A stretch of 64,000 nucleotides of DNA. It comes from JAEUJZ01 sp964460115 (GTDB lineage Bacteria > Myxococcota_A > Polyangia > Palsa-1104 > JAEUJZ01). Within the stretch, counting starts at the first letter, position 1; each line of letters starts with the position of its first letter. A program made the position numbers and the translations under genes. This document shows positions 25,612 to 36,076 of this stretch, one piece after another. The notes beneath the pieces were generated by a model. It was not told where the DNA came from and ran no database searches. It saw nothing but the letters and a program-made list of their open reading frames with translations. The DNA is taken from positions 1-64,000 of the forward strand of contig CAYWPR010000023.1 of the NCBI GenBank assembly GCA_964460115.1, in the 5' to 3' direction.

Positions 25612-27002
25612 ACCACCACTGCTTCCTCGTCCGCCTCGTGCACCAGCGCCGCGCTAAGCAAAAGCAGCACGCCAATAAAATAGTAGTAGTTGCAGAACGC
25701 CTGCTTGGCGCAAAGAAAGAAGCCCAAAAACGCAAAGACCGCACTTGTCACAAGCCCTGCCGTGCCTCTTGGCCAAAAGCGCCATAACCAGACTAGCGGC
25801 AGCGTCGCCCCCAAAAGCGCCAGCACTCCGGGAGGCCGTACTTTGAAAATCCCGTAAAATACCGCCGCCAGAGACAGCGCATCAGACCGAAAAGGCTGGC
25901 GCAACTGAAATAGCGCCACATCAGCGACAAAATCCGCCGGATGCCAGCACAAAAAGGCAATTCCCAAACCCGCCGAAAAAAGCAGCGCCAGACCCAGCGC
26001 CCAAAAACGCCGCCCGTGCAGCGCCAGGGCTTTGGGCACAAAGCGCCGGCGAAAGCACAGGGGCAAAAGCAGCACTGCATACTGCTTGGTGGACAGGACG
26101 ACGGAGAAAAAGACGGCTTCTCCAAGCACGGCACCAAGCGGTGAGCGAGTTTTGGGCAATACGCATTGCCGCCAAGTCACCCACAAAGCCACGACTGCGG
26201 CCAAAAGCGGCTCGGTCCAGGCGTTTTCAAGGACCAAAAAACCGCGCGGATGCAAAAAGTGCAAACACATAAGCCCAAGTCCCAGACCGCGCCGCCGCCC
26301 GAGCCCATAAAGCAGCAATCCAGTGCCGGTCTGCATCAGCAGATAACCAACTCGTACATCTTTGAAAATGGCGTACCAAAGCGTCGAAAAAAGCAGCGCC
26401 AGCGGCGGATACGGATAGGCAGAAATGGCAGAAATGGGACGGCCCAAAAAGCGTAGAGACTCGGCCAACGTGTAGGGATTGGAAAACATCGCGACATATG
26501 GATCGCGCCCCTTTAGCAACTGCGCAGCGCCTTCCTGCTGAATGATGAACACATCAATTCGCGGATTGGGGCTGTGCGCGAGCAAGTACATACCGACGGC
26601 CAAATAGGTCACAGCGGCCAATCCGGCCAGCCCGTCGTGGTCTCGCCGATAAATTCCGTACATGCCAAGGGCATAAAGGCCCAGGGCCAAGACTATATGC
26701 GGCACAAAAGATGTGCCGGGCAAAAGCGCGGCCCCTGGCAAGCGCAGCAGATTGAGCAGCACCGGCACCGCCAGCAAAAAGGGCCAAAGGGCGGCTTCTT
26801 GGAAGATTTGGTTTGCTGCACGCCGGGTCAAGGCCTTGCCGTAGCGCCAGAGCACCGCCACACACGCGACCATGGCCGGTACCGAAATGACGCCGAGCGT
26901 GCCGTCATCTCCCCACAGCGCAACGTCTAAAAACAGCGCCGCAAGCAGCAGCAAGCTGCGCATTTGTGAAGGAGTTTTGTTCGGTCCTAAAGAGTTCGAC
27001 AT
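25605..27002 (-). CDS. GT87-like polytopic glycosyltransferase
   Basis: A 465-residue membrane protein with about 11-12 hydrophobic helices. LLKGRDPYVAMFSNPYTL and ISAYPYPPLALL are the Asp-Pro-Tyr and Pro-Pro motifs of the DUF2029/GT87 family of polyprenyl-phosphate-sugar-dependent transferases (mannosyltransferase-type). An Asp near the first loop (RIDVFIIQ) would be the catalytic acid. ATG 27002 shares one base with the stop of the upstream gene (TAATG), so the two are translationally coupled. The sugar and acceptor are unknown. Confidence 0.75.
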   Translation of the reverse strand: MSNSLGPNKTPSQMRSLLLLAALFLDVALWGDDGTLGVISVPAMVACVAVLWRYGKALTRRAANQIFQEAALWPFLLAVPVLLNLLRLPGAALLPGTSFVPHIVLALGLYALGMYGIYRRDHDGLAGLAAVTYLAVGMYLLAHSPNPRIDVFIIQQEGAAQLLKGRDPYVAMFSNPYTLAESLRFLGRPISAISAYPYPPLALLFSTLWYAIFKDVRVGYLLMQTGTGLLLYGLGRRRGLGLGLMCLHFLHPRGFLVLENAWTEPLLAAVVALWVTWRQCVLPKTRSPLGAVLGEAVFFSVVLSTKQYAVLLLPLCFRRRFVPKALALHGRRFWALGLALLFSAGLGIAFLCWHPADFVADVALFQLRQPFRSDALSLAAVFYGIFKVRPPGVLALLGATLPLVWLWRFWPRGTAGLVTSAVFAFLGFFLCAKQAFCNYYYFIGVLLLLSAALVHEADEEAVVVQ

Positions 27003-29296
27003 TAGGCACCGCTGCGGCGCACCCATCGGATGCCCATTCCCAAAAGCAGTACCAAACCCGGCAGCCCCAGCACTAGCACCAGAAACAGCCTCTCTTCTTG
27101 CGCCGCGGTCAGCTTCACGCGCAGCTCCAGCGGTTTACGCGGTGCGATGCTTAGCGAAAGCGGTACGTCGGCCAACCACTTGATGGCCGCCAGCAAAAAG
27201 TCGCGATTAAACAGCACCAAACTATCGTTCCAAGCCAATTGCGTTGAACCGATGACGACGATGCGCGCGTTTTGTGTCGCAAGAAGCGGCTCGGCAGCGA
27301 CGGCCAGCGGCACCGGCCCGGCGATGCGCGAAGCTTTTTCCGGGGCCGGCGGGCTTGGTGGTTCTTGCCCCTTTTGACGCAGTGCCGAAAGATTGGTTTC
27401 GCCAAATCCTTCGAGGCTGGTCATTGCCAGCGACCGCGCCCGCCACAACAAGCCGCTGTGCCCGGTGCCCGGCACCGGCGCAGCGCTACCGCCGGCTGGT
27501 TCAAGAGCCGCAAGCGGAAACACCGGTCGCGGCAACGGCCACAGCGTACGCCGGCCCACAAAGCCGGCGCTAATCGGGTGCTCTCCGTACGTGTTTTCGA
27601 CGATCAAAGCCAGGCTTTGGGCCAATCGCTGCGGCGGATCGATGACCACGGCTTGCCCAAGCCGCACGCCGCGCTGCAAAAGCAGCGATTCCAAACCGGT
27701 GTTCAGAAATTGGCTCAAACCTCGATCGATAAGCGCGCCGGCCAGCACCAGCAGCCGACCGCCACCGTCAAGATATTGCTCGAGGGCGGCCGCCTCTTCT
27801 GGCAGAAACGGCCGCTGCGTTCCGGCAATGATCACGACGTCACACTGGGTCCTTAGAGTTTTTTGCGCAGCCGCCATGTCGAGCGTGTGTAACTGCAGAT
27901 TTTCGCGCCGAATGGCAGTCGCCAAATCGCTAAGCCCGGTGCCGGTGTAGCTATCGTATTCGGCTTCGCCGTGACCTTGTGTAAAGCAAAGGTTTGGCGT
28001 TCGGCCAAGGGTCACTAGCAAAATCGCCGTACCCAGGGCTTCCTCGCCACGGTAAGCGCCAAGGCGCGGCTGGCTGCCGGCTTCCACCGTGGAAAATTCG
28101 CCCAGATCAGCGGGAAAAAGCAGCTTGCTGCGTCCAGCGCTTTCTAAAACGACCACGCCTTGGCCAAGGTCGTCACGCTCAATGTGATAGCGCTCGGCGG
28201 TAAGCCGCGCGGCTTCGCGTTGATGTTCGATGTGCAAAAAGACAAGGTGCAATCGTCCCGCGGCGGCGACTTCGGCTTGTAAAAGCGTTTCGCGCAGACG
28301 CACAAAGCGTTCGTCGCGCGCGGCAAAGTCGCCGTAAAACACGCGCACCGTCACGAAGTGCTGCTGCGTCGCAAGGCTTTGCACGATCTGGCGCAACTCT
28401 GGCGCCAAGCGATATTCGCCGGCTCGCGTCAGATCCCAACGGCGGGGAAGGCGCGCTGCCATAAAGTTTAGGCCCACAAAGATTCCAAGCCCGACGAGCG
28501 CCCAAAGCCCCGTCTGCATCGCGCCTCGCCTATCGCCGGCCCGCGTGCGCAGGCAACGCGCCGAAAGGACCAGCGCCAAAACGGTCAGGCTCAGGTGGTA
28601 TAAAACGCGACGGCTGTCCAAAATGCCGCGCGACAGCTCGTCCATATGTTGAAACAAGTTGCCGTAGGCCAAAACCGCCTGCAGTTGCGGATTTTCGACG
28701 TAAAAATCGGCCAATGTGCCGCTGAGCAAAATCAGACTGAGCGATACAAAAGTAAGCGCTGCCGCCAAAAGCGGCGTCGGGGCCAGCACCGAAGCCAGCA
28801 CGCCGATGCCAAGCGCGCTCATTCCGCAAAGCAGCGTGCCCAAGTAGCCGCCAAGAATCGGTCCGCTGTCCAAAATGGCGGCCGGGCCCAGGTACAAGCG
28901 GAGCAAGCCCAGATAAGCCAGCGTCGGCAGCCACAAAGCCAAATAAAATCCGAGCGCCCCCAAAAACTTGCCTATGCACAGGGCCCCTTCTGAAGCCGCC
29001 GTGGACAAAAGCAGATCCAAGGCCGAGCGCTGACGTTCCTCGGCAAAAAGCCGCATGGTCAAAAGCGAGACGATAAACAGCAGAAAAAGCCAGTACAGAA
29101 AAGTGCCGCCAAAAAAAGAGCCAAGCACCGTGCCAAGGCTGGCGTTTGACGCCGAAAGCAATCGGCACAGCAGCCAAAAAGACTGACCTTGCACCACTAA
29201 AAATAGCGCGGCGACCAAATAGGAAATCGGAGAGAGGGCATAGGCAAAAAGCTCGCGCTTGCCGATGGCCCACACCACGCGCAAAGAAGTCCACAT
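27002..29296 (-). CDS. GldF-GldG type fusion: ABC-2 permease joined to an ABC-type periplasmic protein
   Basis: A 764-residue protein. Residues 1-240 are an ABC-2 permease with about six helices (FGKREL-type start, GKRELFAYALSPISYLV, LTMRLFAEERQRSALDLLLSTA). After another helix comes a large soluble part, about 270-740, with LCFTQGHGEAEYDSYTGTG, VVIIAGTQRPFLPEEAAALEQYL and GGRLLVLAG, as in GldG. A final helix precedes WVRRSGA. In Bacteroidota GldF and GldG are separate and linked to gliding; in other phyla the same pair forms a general ABC exporter. No matching ATPase gene is present in the window. ATG 29296 is used; a TTG at 29353 would add 19 residues. Confidence 0.85.
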   Translation of the reverse strand: MWTSLRVVWAIGKRELFAYALSPISYLVAALFLVVQGQSFWLLCRLLSASNASLGTVLGSFFGGTFLYWLFLLFIVSLLTMRLFAEERQRSALDLLLSTAASEGALCIGKFLGALGFYLALWLPTLAYLGLLRLYLGPAAILDSGPILGGYLGTLLCGMSALGIGVLASVLAPTPLLAAALTFVSLSLILLSGTLADFYVENPQLQAVLAYGNLFQHMDELSRGILDSRRVLYHLSLTVLALVLSARCLRTRAGDRRGAMQTGLWALVGLGIFVGLNFMAARLPRRWDLTRAGEYRLAPELRQIVQSLATQQHFVTVRVFYGDFAARDERFVRLRETLLQAEVAAAGRLHLVFLHIEHQREAARLTAERYHIERDDLGQGVVVLESAGRSKLLFPADLGEFSTVEAGSQPRLGAYRGEEALGTAILLVTLGRTPNLCFTQGHGEAEYDSYTGTGLSDLATAIRRENLQLHTLDMAAAQKTLRTQCDVVIIAGTQRPFLPEEAAALEQYLDGGGRLLVLAGALIDRGLSQFLNTGLESLLLQRGVRLGQAVVIDPPQRLAQSLALIVENTYGEHPISAGFVGRRTLWPLPRPVFPLAALEPAGGSAAPVPGTGHSGLLWRARSLAMTSLEGFGETNLSALRQKGQEPPSPPAPEKASRIAGPVPLAVAAEPLLATQNARIVVIGSTQLAWNDSLVLFNRDFLLAAIKWLADVPLSLSIAPRKPLELRVKLTAAQEERLFLVLVLGLPGLVLLLGMGIRWVRRSGA

Positions 29297-29389
29297 GCGA
29301 TTCGTTGGGGTTTTAACACGAAGGATTTCTCGAATGCAGCGCCGACCGTGCAATCAGGGCAAATCGCCGCGCTAGGTTGTGCGCCAGTT

Positions 29390-30049
29390 TTATGAAACGG
29401 CTGCCGATGGGCCAAGCTTTTGCGCGGCCCGCGTCGGTGGACGCCACATGATGACAAGCGGATACAGGCAGACCACCAAGGTGGTGACGAGAAAGCCCGT
29501 CCCCGACACCGAATACAAAAGCGCCATGCGCACCGGAAAAGCGCGCACGAGCCAAGGTGCAAATATATGCAGACTGCCGGTCGCCCACGCCGCAGCAATC
29601 CAAAAAAGTTTCCAGCGCGCCGAAAGCGCCGTCAGCATGAACAGATGGGTCAGAATCAGCAAAAACACCGGCACGGTAAACAAATGAAAATGGGTGATTT
29701 CTAGCAGCTTTCGGTACGGAATCGTGACGGTCAGTCGGCGCAGGGCGGGCTCGGGTGCTAGCGGCTCGGACTCGGCAAGCTCTGTGGGAAGTTCGATGCT
29801 GGGCCCAGCCGCCGATCGAGATGGCGACGGCAATTCCGCAGGCGCGGCATCTTCGAACGCCGAGTTGCCGTAATAAGCACGCACTCGCGTCAAATGATGG
29901 CTGCTAAGTGTCGGACCCACCAGATCTTCGTAAAGCAGCAGCGAGCTAAACACCGCCGCCAGCGACAATGCGCAGAAAAACGTATAGATGACTTTGGCTT
30001 CGCGCGCTAGGTTCCACAGGCGCAGGCTGGGTGCGGCAAACTGCCTCAT
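29390..30049 (-). CDS. Four-helix membrane protein with His-rich helices, partner of the FMN-binding protein
   Basis: A 219-residue inner-membrane protein. A first helix (VIYTFFCALSLAAVFSSLLL) is followed by a Pro/Ser-rich periplasmic loop of about 65 residues, then three helices: LLEITHFHLFTVPVFLLIL, LHIFAPWLV region and FLVTTLVVCLYPLVI. His-x-His in the second helix, a His in HLFML and another in SLHIFAPW are placed as in b-type haem ligands; haem binding is an inference. The start overlaps the FMN-binding gene stop by 4 bp, so the two are translationally coupled. Similar four-helix proteins often sit next to FMN-binding-domain genes. Confidence 0.75.
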   Translation of the reverse strand: MRQFAAPSLRLWNLAREAKVIYTFFCALSLAAVFSSLLLYEDLVGPTLSSHHLTRVRAYYGNSAFEDAAPAELPSPSRSAAGPSIELPTELAESEPLAPEPALRRLTVTIPYRKLLEITHFHLFTVPVFLLILTHLFMLTALSARWKLFWIAAAWATGSLHIFAPWLVRAFPVRMALLYSVSGTGFLVTTLVVCLYPLVIMWRPPTRAAQKLGPSAAVS

Positions 30050-30621
30050 CGATTTTCGATCAGCAGCTCTTCAAGCAGCACCAAACAGCGACGAACACCG
30101 ACGGCCATGGCGCGCGAAGAAATGGTTGCGCCCGAGACGGCCGCGACTTCCTCGCCGGGGCGTAGGTGATCAGCAGCGGTTTTGCCCACAAACTGCTCGC
30201 GAAAACGCGCATCGCGGATTTCGTCTCCGTAGCGTTCTCGGTAGACTAAAATTTCCTGCCGCTCGACGGCGCCGCGCGGCGAGAATTTGACGCCGTAACT
30301 AATCGGCAAATGCTGGCCCTGTTCCTCGTCGAGCATGGCATATCCGTCAACGGTGTCACCGCTTTTGGCGATATAGATGGTATAGGCCGTCTTAGGCAGC
30401 GTGTATCCAAGCTTCTGCTCGACGCGGGCGCGCTGCTCGAAGGACAACTCCAGCCGCTTATAAGTAACTTGCTGGCTGCGAGGAAAAAATTCGGTCAGAA
30501 GCCCGCGCGGAGTAAAGTAAGTCGCTTGTGCTTCCCCTCGCTGAGGCGTCCCCAGGGTCAAAAGTAGCCAAGTCGCAGCGATGAAAGGCAAGCGGCAAGG
30601 AAAATTGATAATCATTTTCAT
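30046..30621 (-). CDS. FMN-binding domain protein (NqrC/RnfG type)
   Basis: A 191-residue secreted or anchored protein. The signal peptide is FPCRLPFIAATWLLLTLG. The FMN_bind domain spans about 95-185 with YTIYIAKSGDTVDGYAM, SPRGAVERQEILVYRE and the flavinylation motif SGATISSRAM, whose Thr is the expected covalent FMN site. It should carry electrons in the periplasm or outer face of the inner membrane. ATG 30621 and ATG 30615 are both possible. The first codons lie inside a Fur-like box, so iron regulation is likely. It is first in a minus-strand cluster with a His-rich membrane protein. Confidence 0.87.
   Translation of the reverse strand: MKMIINFPCRLPFIAATWLLLTLGTPQRGEAQATYFTPRGLLTEFFPRSQQVTYKRLELSFEQRARVEQKLGYTLPKTAYTIYIAKSGDTVDGYAMLDEEQGQHLPISYGVKFSPRGAVERQEILVYRERYGDEIRDARFREQFVGKTAADHLRPGEEVAAVSGATISSRAMAVGVRRCLVLLEELLIENR
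30606..30620. promoter_or_regulatory. Fur-like box overlapping a start codon
   Basis: TGATAATCATTTTCA fits the 7-1-7 inverted-repeat model of the Fur operator (TGATAAT-x-ATTATCA) with a single mismatch. It overlaps the first codons of the FMN-binding gene, where bound repressor would block transcription or initiation. A TTGACT -35-like hexamer lies about 30 bp upstream on the minus strand. Prediction by consensus only. Confidence 0.55.
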
Positions 30622-30758
30622 TAACGATTACTATCCCTGGGCTTTCGAGTCAACCGGGTTGTATGTCTCCTTGCTGCCTGACGAGCGATCGATGAGGAAG
30701 GGCCTTCCTCGGACGCTCGGCATGCAGCGAGCGCCTCCTTGAAACGCTGGCGTAGCGG

Positions 30759-32150
<1,392 letters not shown>

Positions 32151-32332
32151 GCCTTATCGGGTGAAGCTCCACCAACTTAGCACGGCCATGGTGATATGCG
32201 CGACAGGTTCAATGCCTTGATGCACAGTCCTTGGCTGCGGTATGCTATGAACTTCCTTGTTTGTTGACGATTCAGCCTCGGTCGCAAGCAATTCTGTGGA
32301 AAAACGTGCCGGGATGGAGTTTGGCAAATATC

Positions 32333-33490
32333 ATGGCAACGGGCCGCGGACATGTCGCTTCCGGCACAGCAGAATCTAGCGGGCGCGCTGCAGAATTTAT
32401 GCACAGCTCGGCGACCGAATTTGGCAGCGCGGCCCCCTCGGTGGGCGCCGCATCTGCCACATCTGGAGAATGGGCAGGGGTACGGCGCGAGCGGCACGGC
32501 GCCATTGTCATCGATAGAAGCCGCAACAGCGCCAAGCGCCTTGGGCGCGTGCTTAGCAGCGCCGGTTACAGCGTCAAGATCTTCGAAGACGAGCCCGCGT
32601 CCGTCATCTGGTCGGCCATCTGCAGCGACCCCGAAGCTCATAGCTGGCTTATTGTGGGCGAGCTCTTCGCCGCTGGCTCGCTGTGTAGCATTTTGCAGCG
32701 GCTAGAAGCCCGTCGCCACTGCCGCGGTGTGCTCTACTACGGCGGCAAAGACGCCGCCAGCAGCGAAGAGCCGGACATTGCCACGTTGTGCGAGCAGCAA
32801 GGACTTCTCGCGATCCTGGGAATGCGTGGAACCGCCACGCGCGATCTAGAGACCGAGCTTTGGGGCATCGCCAGCTATTTGCGCGGCCAGCCGCTTTTGC
32901 CATTGCAGGCTTATCTTTTGTGGGGCGCCGCTTCACACAGCGCCGCCATCAACAACGTCGGCGGACGTGACGCAGCAGAAGAACGCATCATCAAGCTCTG
33001 CAGCGAGCAGCTTAGCACTGGCAGCCGCGTCACAAGCGGCATTGCCGAAGTGGTGCACGAACTGCTTACAAACGCCATGTACGCCGCGCCTATAGATCGC
33101 CAAGGCAGAGCCCTATACGCGCACGATCGCACGGCTGAAATTCAGCTGGCCAGCGAAGATCGCGTCAATTTCCGCTATGGCACAGACGGACTGCGGCTGG
33201 CGGTTGAAACCGTCGATCGCTTTGGTCGGCTGCGCCGCGCCGATCTGATTCGCAGCCTGCGCCGTGCTGCCTCCGGGCAAGTCAACCGCGCCGCCGGCGG
33301 CGCCGGCATCGGCTTGTCGATGGTCTACCGCACCGTTTCCGCGCTGCAGATCGATGTCGAACCGGGGTCGCGCACGCGCATCACCGCGGTCTTTGACCTA
33401 GAACCGGCGCGAGTTGCCGATGGCGGCCGTGCCAGCCGCAGCCTGATTTTTCCGGACCTAACGATGGCATCGGGACGGCGCGACACGTAA
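32333..33490 (+). CDS. GHKL-type ATPase, anti-sigma-factor or sensor-kinase-like
   Basis: A 385-residue soluble protein. Residues about 55-190 form a receiver-like or alpha/beta domain (GAIVIDRSRNSAKRLGRVL, YSVKIFEDE, HSWLIVGELF). The C-terminal half is a GHKL ATPase: N-box VVHELLTNAMYAAP near 240, the D/G region RLAVETVDRFGRL and the G-box AGGAGIGLSMVYRTV. There is no HisKA dimerisation helix or phosphorylatable His, which points to an RsbW/SpoIIAB-like kinase or a Hsp90-type switch. It is followed 58 bp downstream by a STAS protein, the expected partner of such ATPases. ATG 32333 was picked; the frame is open upstream to 32231. Confidence 0.72.
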   Translation: MATGRGHVASGTAESSGRAAEFMHSSATEFGSAAPSVGAASATSGEWAGVRRERHGAIVIDRSRNSAKRLGRVLSSAGYSVKIFEDEPASVIWSAICSDPEAHSWLIVGELFAAGSLCSILQRLEARRHCRGVLYYGGKDAASSEEPDIATLCEQQGLLAILGMRGTATRDLETELWGIASYLRGQPLLPLQAYLLWGAASHSAAINNVGGRDAAEERIIKLCSEQLSTGSRVTSGIAEVVHELLTNAMYAAPIDRQGRALYAHDRTAEIQLASEDRVNFRYGTDGLRLAVETVDRFGRLRRADLIRSLRRAASGQVNRAAGGAGIGLSMVYRTVSALQIDVEPGSRTRITAVFDLEPARVADGGRASRSLIFPDLTMASGRRDT

Positions 33491-33548
33491 TGGAGGCCGC
33501 AATGAGGTCGCAAAACATGGCCACCAGTCACAAAGGGACGAACAAACC

Positions 33549-36071
33549 GTGACTCAAGATGAACTATCCGTCCCGGTCGGGGTGTCGCAACCGCCCCCCA
33601 AGCTGCTTATCGACCGTTTGACCGAGGGTGAAGTCACTTGCTTGCGCCTGGCCGGGTTCATCGACGAACAGTTTGACGGCACGGGTCTGGCCGCGACCAT
33701 CACTTCGCGCTATCTCATCCTCGATGTAGGCGGCGTCGAGCGCATCTCATCCTTTGGCATTCGCCAGTGGGTGGATTTCATCGGCAGCCTCACGCCCCGC
33801 GTGGCTGGCATTTACTACATCGAATGCTCTCCGAAGTTTATCGATCAGTTCAACATGGTCGCCAACTTCGTCGGTTCCGGCTACATCGTGTCTTTCTACG
33901 CGCCCTATCGCTGCGACCCCTGCGATCAAGAGCGTCGCCTGCTATTTCGCACCGATGAAGAGACGCCCCTGTGGAAAGCTGGTCAGGCCCCGCCTTCGAT
34001 ATGCCCGACGTGCGGCAATCCCGAGGATTTTGAGGAGGTTGCCGGCAACTATTTCTCGAATGTCGCGCAGCAACCGAGCATGCCAATTGCGCCGCCGGTG
34101 ATGAATTTTTTGCGGGTGCACCTGAACTACGGACAGGGCGGGCAGCGCAAGCTGCGTATCGAAAAGCGCATTGAAGGTCGCACCACCTATTTGAAGCTGG
34201 CCGGCGATCTGGACAGCGATCTGCGCGCTCAAAAGCTTGCCGACGGCCTCGAAGGCGAGCTGGTCATGGACCTTAGCGGCATTCTTTCGATCGATCCGGT
34301 CGGTACGGCGCAATGGCGCAAACTGATGCGAATTCTTGCAGCCAAAACCGGCGGCGATGAGCAAGTCGATCGTATCCATTTTGTGGCAGTGCCCTCGGCA
34401 TTTCTGGAACGGCTCGGCCGCGCCGAGGACCTGACTAGCAAGGGCCAGGTCTTATCGCTCTTAATTCCTTATAACTGCTCGCACTGCCGCGCCATCACCC
34501 AACATCCGGTCGATTTTTTGCAGCGCGGCGACGAGCTGCGCGCGGGCCGAGTTCCACGCATCAAATGCAGCGGCTGCAGCGGGCCGGTCACTTGCGTCGT
34601 TTCTGAAACTTGGATTACGCGACTGCAAGCCCTGCCGGTTCCTCAGTTCACAGAAGAGCTGCAACGCACGATTGCACGACTGATGGCGCCCCCGTCTAGC
34701 CCCCGCCTGGGGACGCCGACAAGCTCTCCCCCCATTGTTTCTGATTCGCTTCCGCCTAGCCATGGACCGGGGTGGACCCAGCCGCAGCAAGTTTTGCTGA
34801 GTCCGGCGCTGCCGCCGACGCCTAGCGGTTTGCGCGTAAACCCAAACGCTGCCGCCGGGACGCATGCCGGAATGAGCAGCCAAAACCTGGCGCGACCTGA
34901 CCCAGGCCGCTCCATGGACGGCTTGCGCGCCGCGCAAATGAGCGGCACCAATCTTGGCCCGCCCAAAGGGTCGGCCGCGCCGCCTAAAGCCTCGGGCTTT
35001 CTTGGCAAAGTACAAAACGTTCCGGGCCTTTTGCCAAGCTTGCTCGCCCTTTTGCTTGTATCCTCCGGAGCCATCGTCTATCGCATCTTGTCGGAGGCGC
35101 CTAGCGCGCACAAAGACAGCGCCTGGCGCATCGTCGAAACCGCGCAGCCTAGTGTGCCGCCTTGGCATGATCCCGCTTACAGCGGCAAAAAAGACCTGGC
35201 ATTTCTAGGCCATAGCTGGCCGGTGCCCGATCGCACGGAGGCGCAGACGCTGGCCGACGCGGCCGCGCAGGTAGACTTGATTCAGCACCTGGCCGATACC
35301 CTGGCGCACAATTCTGGCTATGCCGAATGGGAAAAAGTCGTGCCGCCGCTTTACAGTCAAAGCGTGCAAGCGGCGCGCAGCGACTTAGACAAAGCCGCTT
35401 TGCAATTGCAAAAGCTCACGCAGCGCGAAATTGCCAAAGACACCCAAAAGGCCGCCGAAGAAATCGCCGAAAAAGCGGCGGCCGCGCAAGCCCTTTCCTC
35501 AGCCCAAAAGCGCCTGGGTGAAATGCACCGCCGCGTCGCTCAGCTTTTGCGCAGTGGCAGTGGCGAAATTTTGCAAGGAGCGCCTTTGCAATATTGGGAA
35601 AAGCGCAGCCGAGGGGGCCAAACTCGCGAAATCGCCTATCAAGCCAGCAGCCTTTTGCAACTAAAGCCCGAATCGTTTGAGCGCTTGCAGGTCTATTACG
35701 GACAACCCGAAACCGCCGCGCAGGCGAAAATGCGCGCCGTTTCATACTTTCCACTTCTAGGATTTCGCTATGACCCGTCCGTGATGGGCGCCATCGTCAC
35801 GCACATTGACGAGCAAAGTCCGCTGCTTCCTGCCACGGTGCAGGTTGGTGACATTGTCGTTTCGATTGGCGGACGCGAAGTGCATAGCGCTCTCGAGTTT
35901 TCCAAGCTTGCCGACCAAGCGGTCGCGGATCGCGCCGAAAAGGACATCTTCATCAAAGTTCAGCGCGGCGAACAGCTTTTGAGCCTGACCTTGCCCAAAA
36001 TTGCCGAAAAGCCCCCAGAAGCCGAGCTCAAACACCCGCCCAGTCGCGGCTCTCGAAAAAATCACAAATAA
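33549..36071 (+). CDS. Double STAS/zinc-ribbon membrane protein with C-terminal PDZ domain
   Basis: An 840-residue protein with an unusual domain order. STAS-like domain 1 is at about 20-115 (YLILDVGGVERISSFGIRQW), followed by a CxxC pair zinc ribbon (Cys122/125 and Cys152/155). STAS-like domain 2 is at about 195-300 (LVMDLSGILSIDPVGTAQW), followed by a second CxxC pair ribbon (Cys310/313 and Cys340/343). A disordered Pro/Ser linker leads to a membrane helix at about 493-515, then a helical, Gln/Ala-rich stalk at about 555-680, and a PDZ domain at about 740-825 (VQVGDIVVSIGGREV). The STAS half should be cytoplasmic and the PDZ half periplasmic. GTG 33549 is the start. I know no named family with this architecture. 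Confidence 0.8.
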   Translation: MTQDELSVPVGVSQPPPKLLIDRLTEGEVTCLRLAGFIDEQFDGTGLAATITSRYLILDVGGVERISSFGIRQWVDFIGSLTPRVAGIYYIECSPKFIDQFNMVANFVGSGYIVSFYAPYRCDPCDQERRLLFRTDEETPLWKAGQAPPSICPTCGNPEDFEEVAGNYFSNVAQQPSMPIAPPVMNFLRVHLNYGQGGQRKLRIEKRIEGRTTYLKLAGDLDSDLRAQKLADGLEGELVMDLSGILSIDPVGTAQWRKLMRILAAKTGGDEQVDRIHFVAVPSAFLERLGRAEDLTSKGQVLSLLIPYNCSHCRAITQHPVDFLQRGDELRAGRVPRIKCSGCSGPVTCVVSETWITRLQALPVPQFTEELQRTIARLMAPPSSPRLGTPTSSPPIVSDSLPPSHGPGWTQPQQVLLSPALPPTPSGLRVNPNAAAGTHAGMSSQNLARPDPGRSMDGLRAAQMSGTNLGPPKGSAAPPKASGFLGKVQNVPGLLPSLLALLLVSSGAIVYRILSEAPSAHKDSAWRIVETAQPSVPPWHDPAYSGKKDLAFLGHSWPVPDRTEAQTLADAAAQVDLIQHLADTLAHNSGYAEWEKVVPPLYSQSVQAARSDLDKAALQLQKLTQREIAKDTQKAAEEIAEKAAAAQALSSAQKRLGEMHRRVAQLLRSGSGEILQGAPLQYWEKRSRGGQTREIAYQASSLLQLKPESFERLQVYYGQPETAAQAKMRAVSYFPLLGFRYDPSVMGAIVTHIDEQSPLLPATVQVGDIVVSIGGREVHSALEFSKLADQAVADRAEKDIFIKVQRGEQLLSLTLPKIAEKPPEAELKHPPSRGSRKNHK

Positions 36072-36076
36072 TATTC

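Noticed and set aside
29297..29389. Missing small gene between the His-rich membrane protein and the GldFG fusion
   Set aside because: Only a 93-bp gap with a TTG extension of the GldFG frame; nothing else is supported.
36072..36076. Terminator between the PDZ protein and the transglycosylase
   Set aside because: The convergent genes are 5 bp apart and no hairpin is visible.
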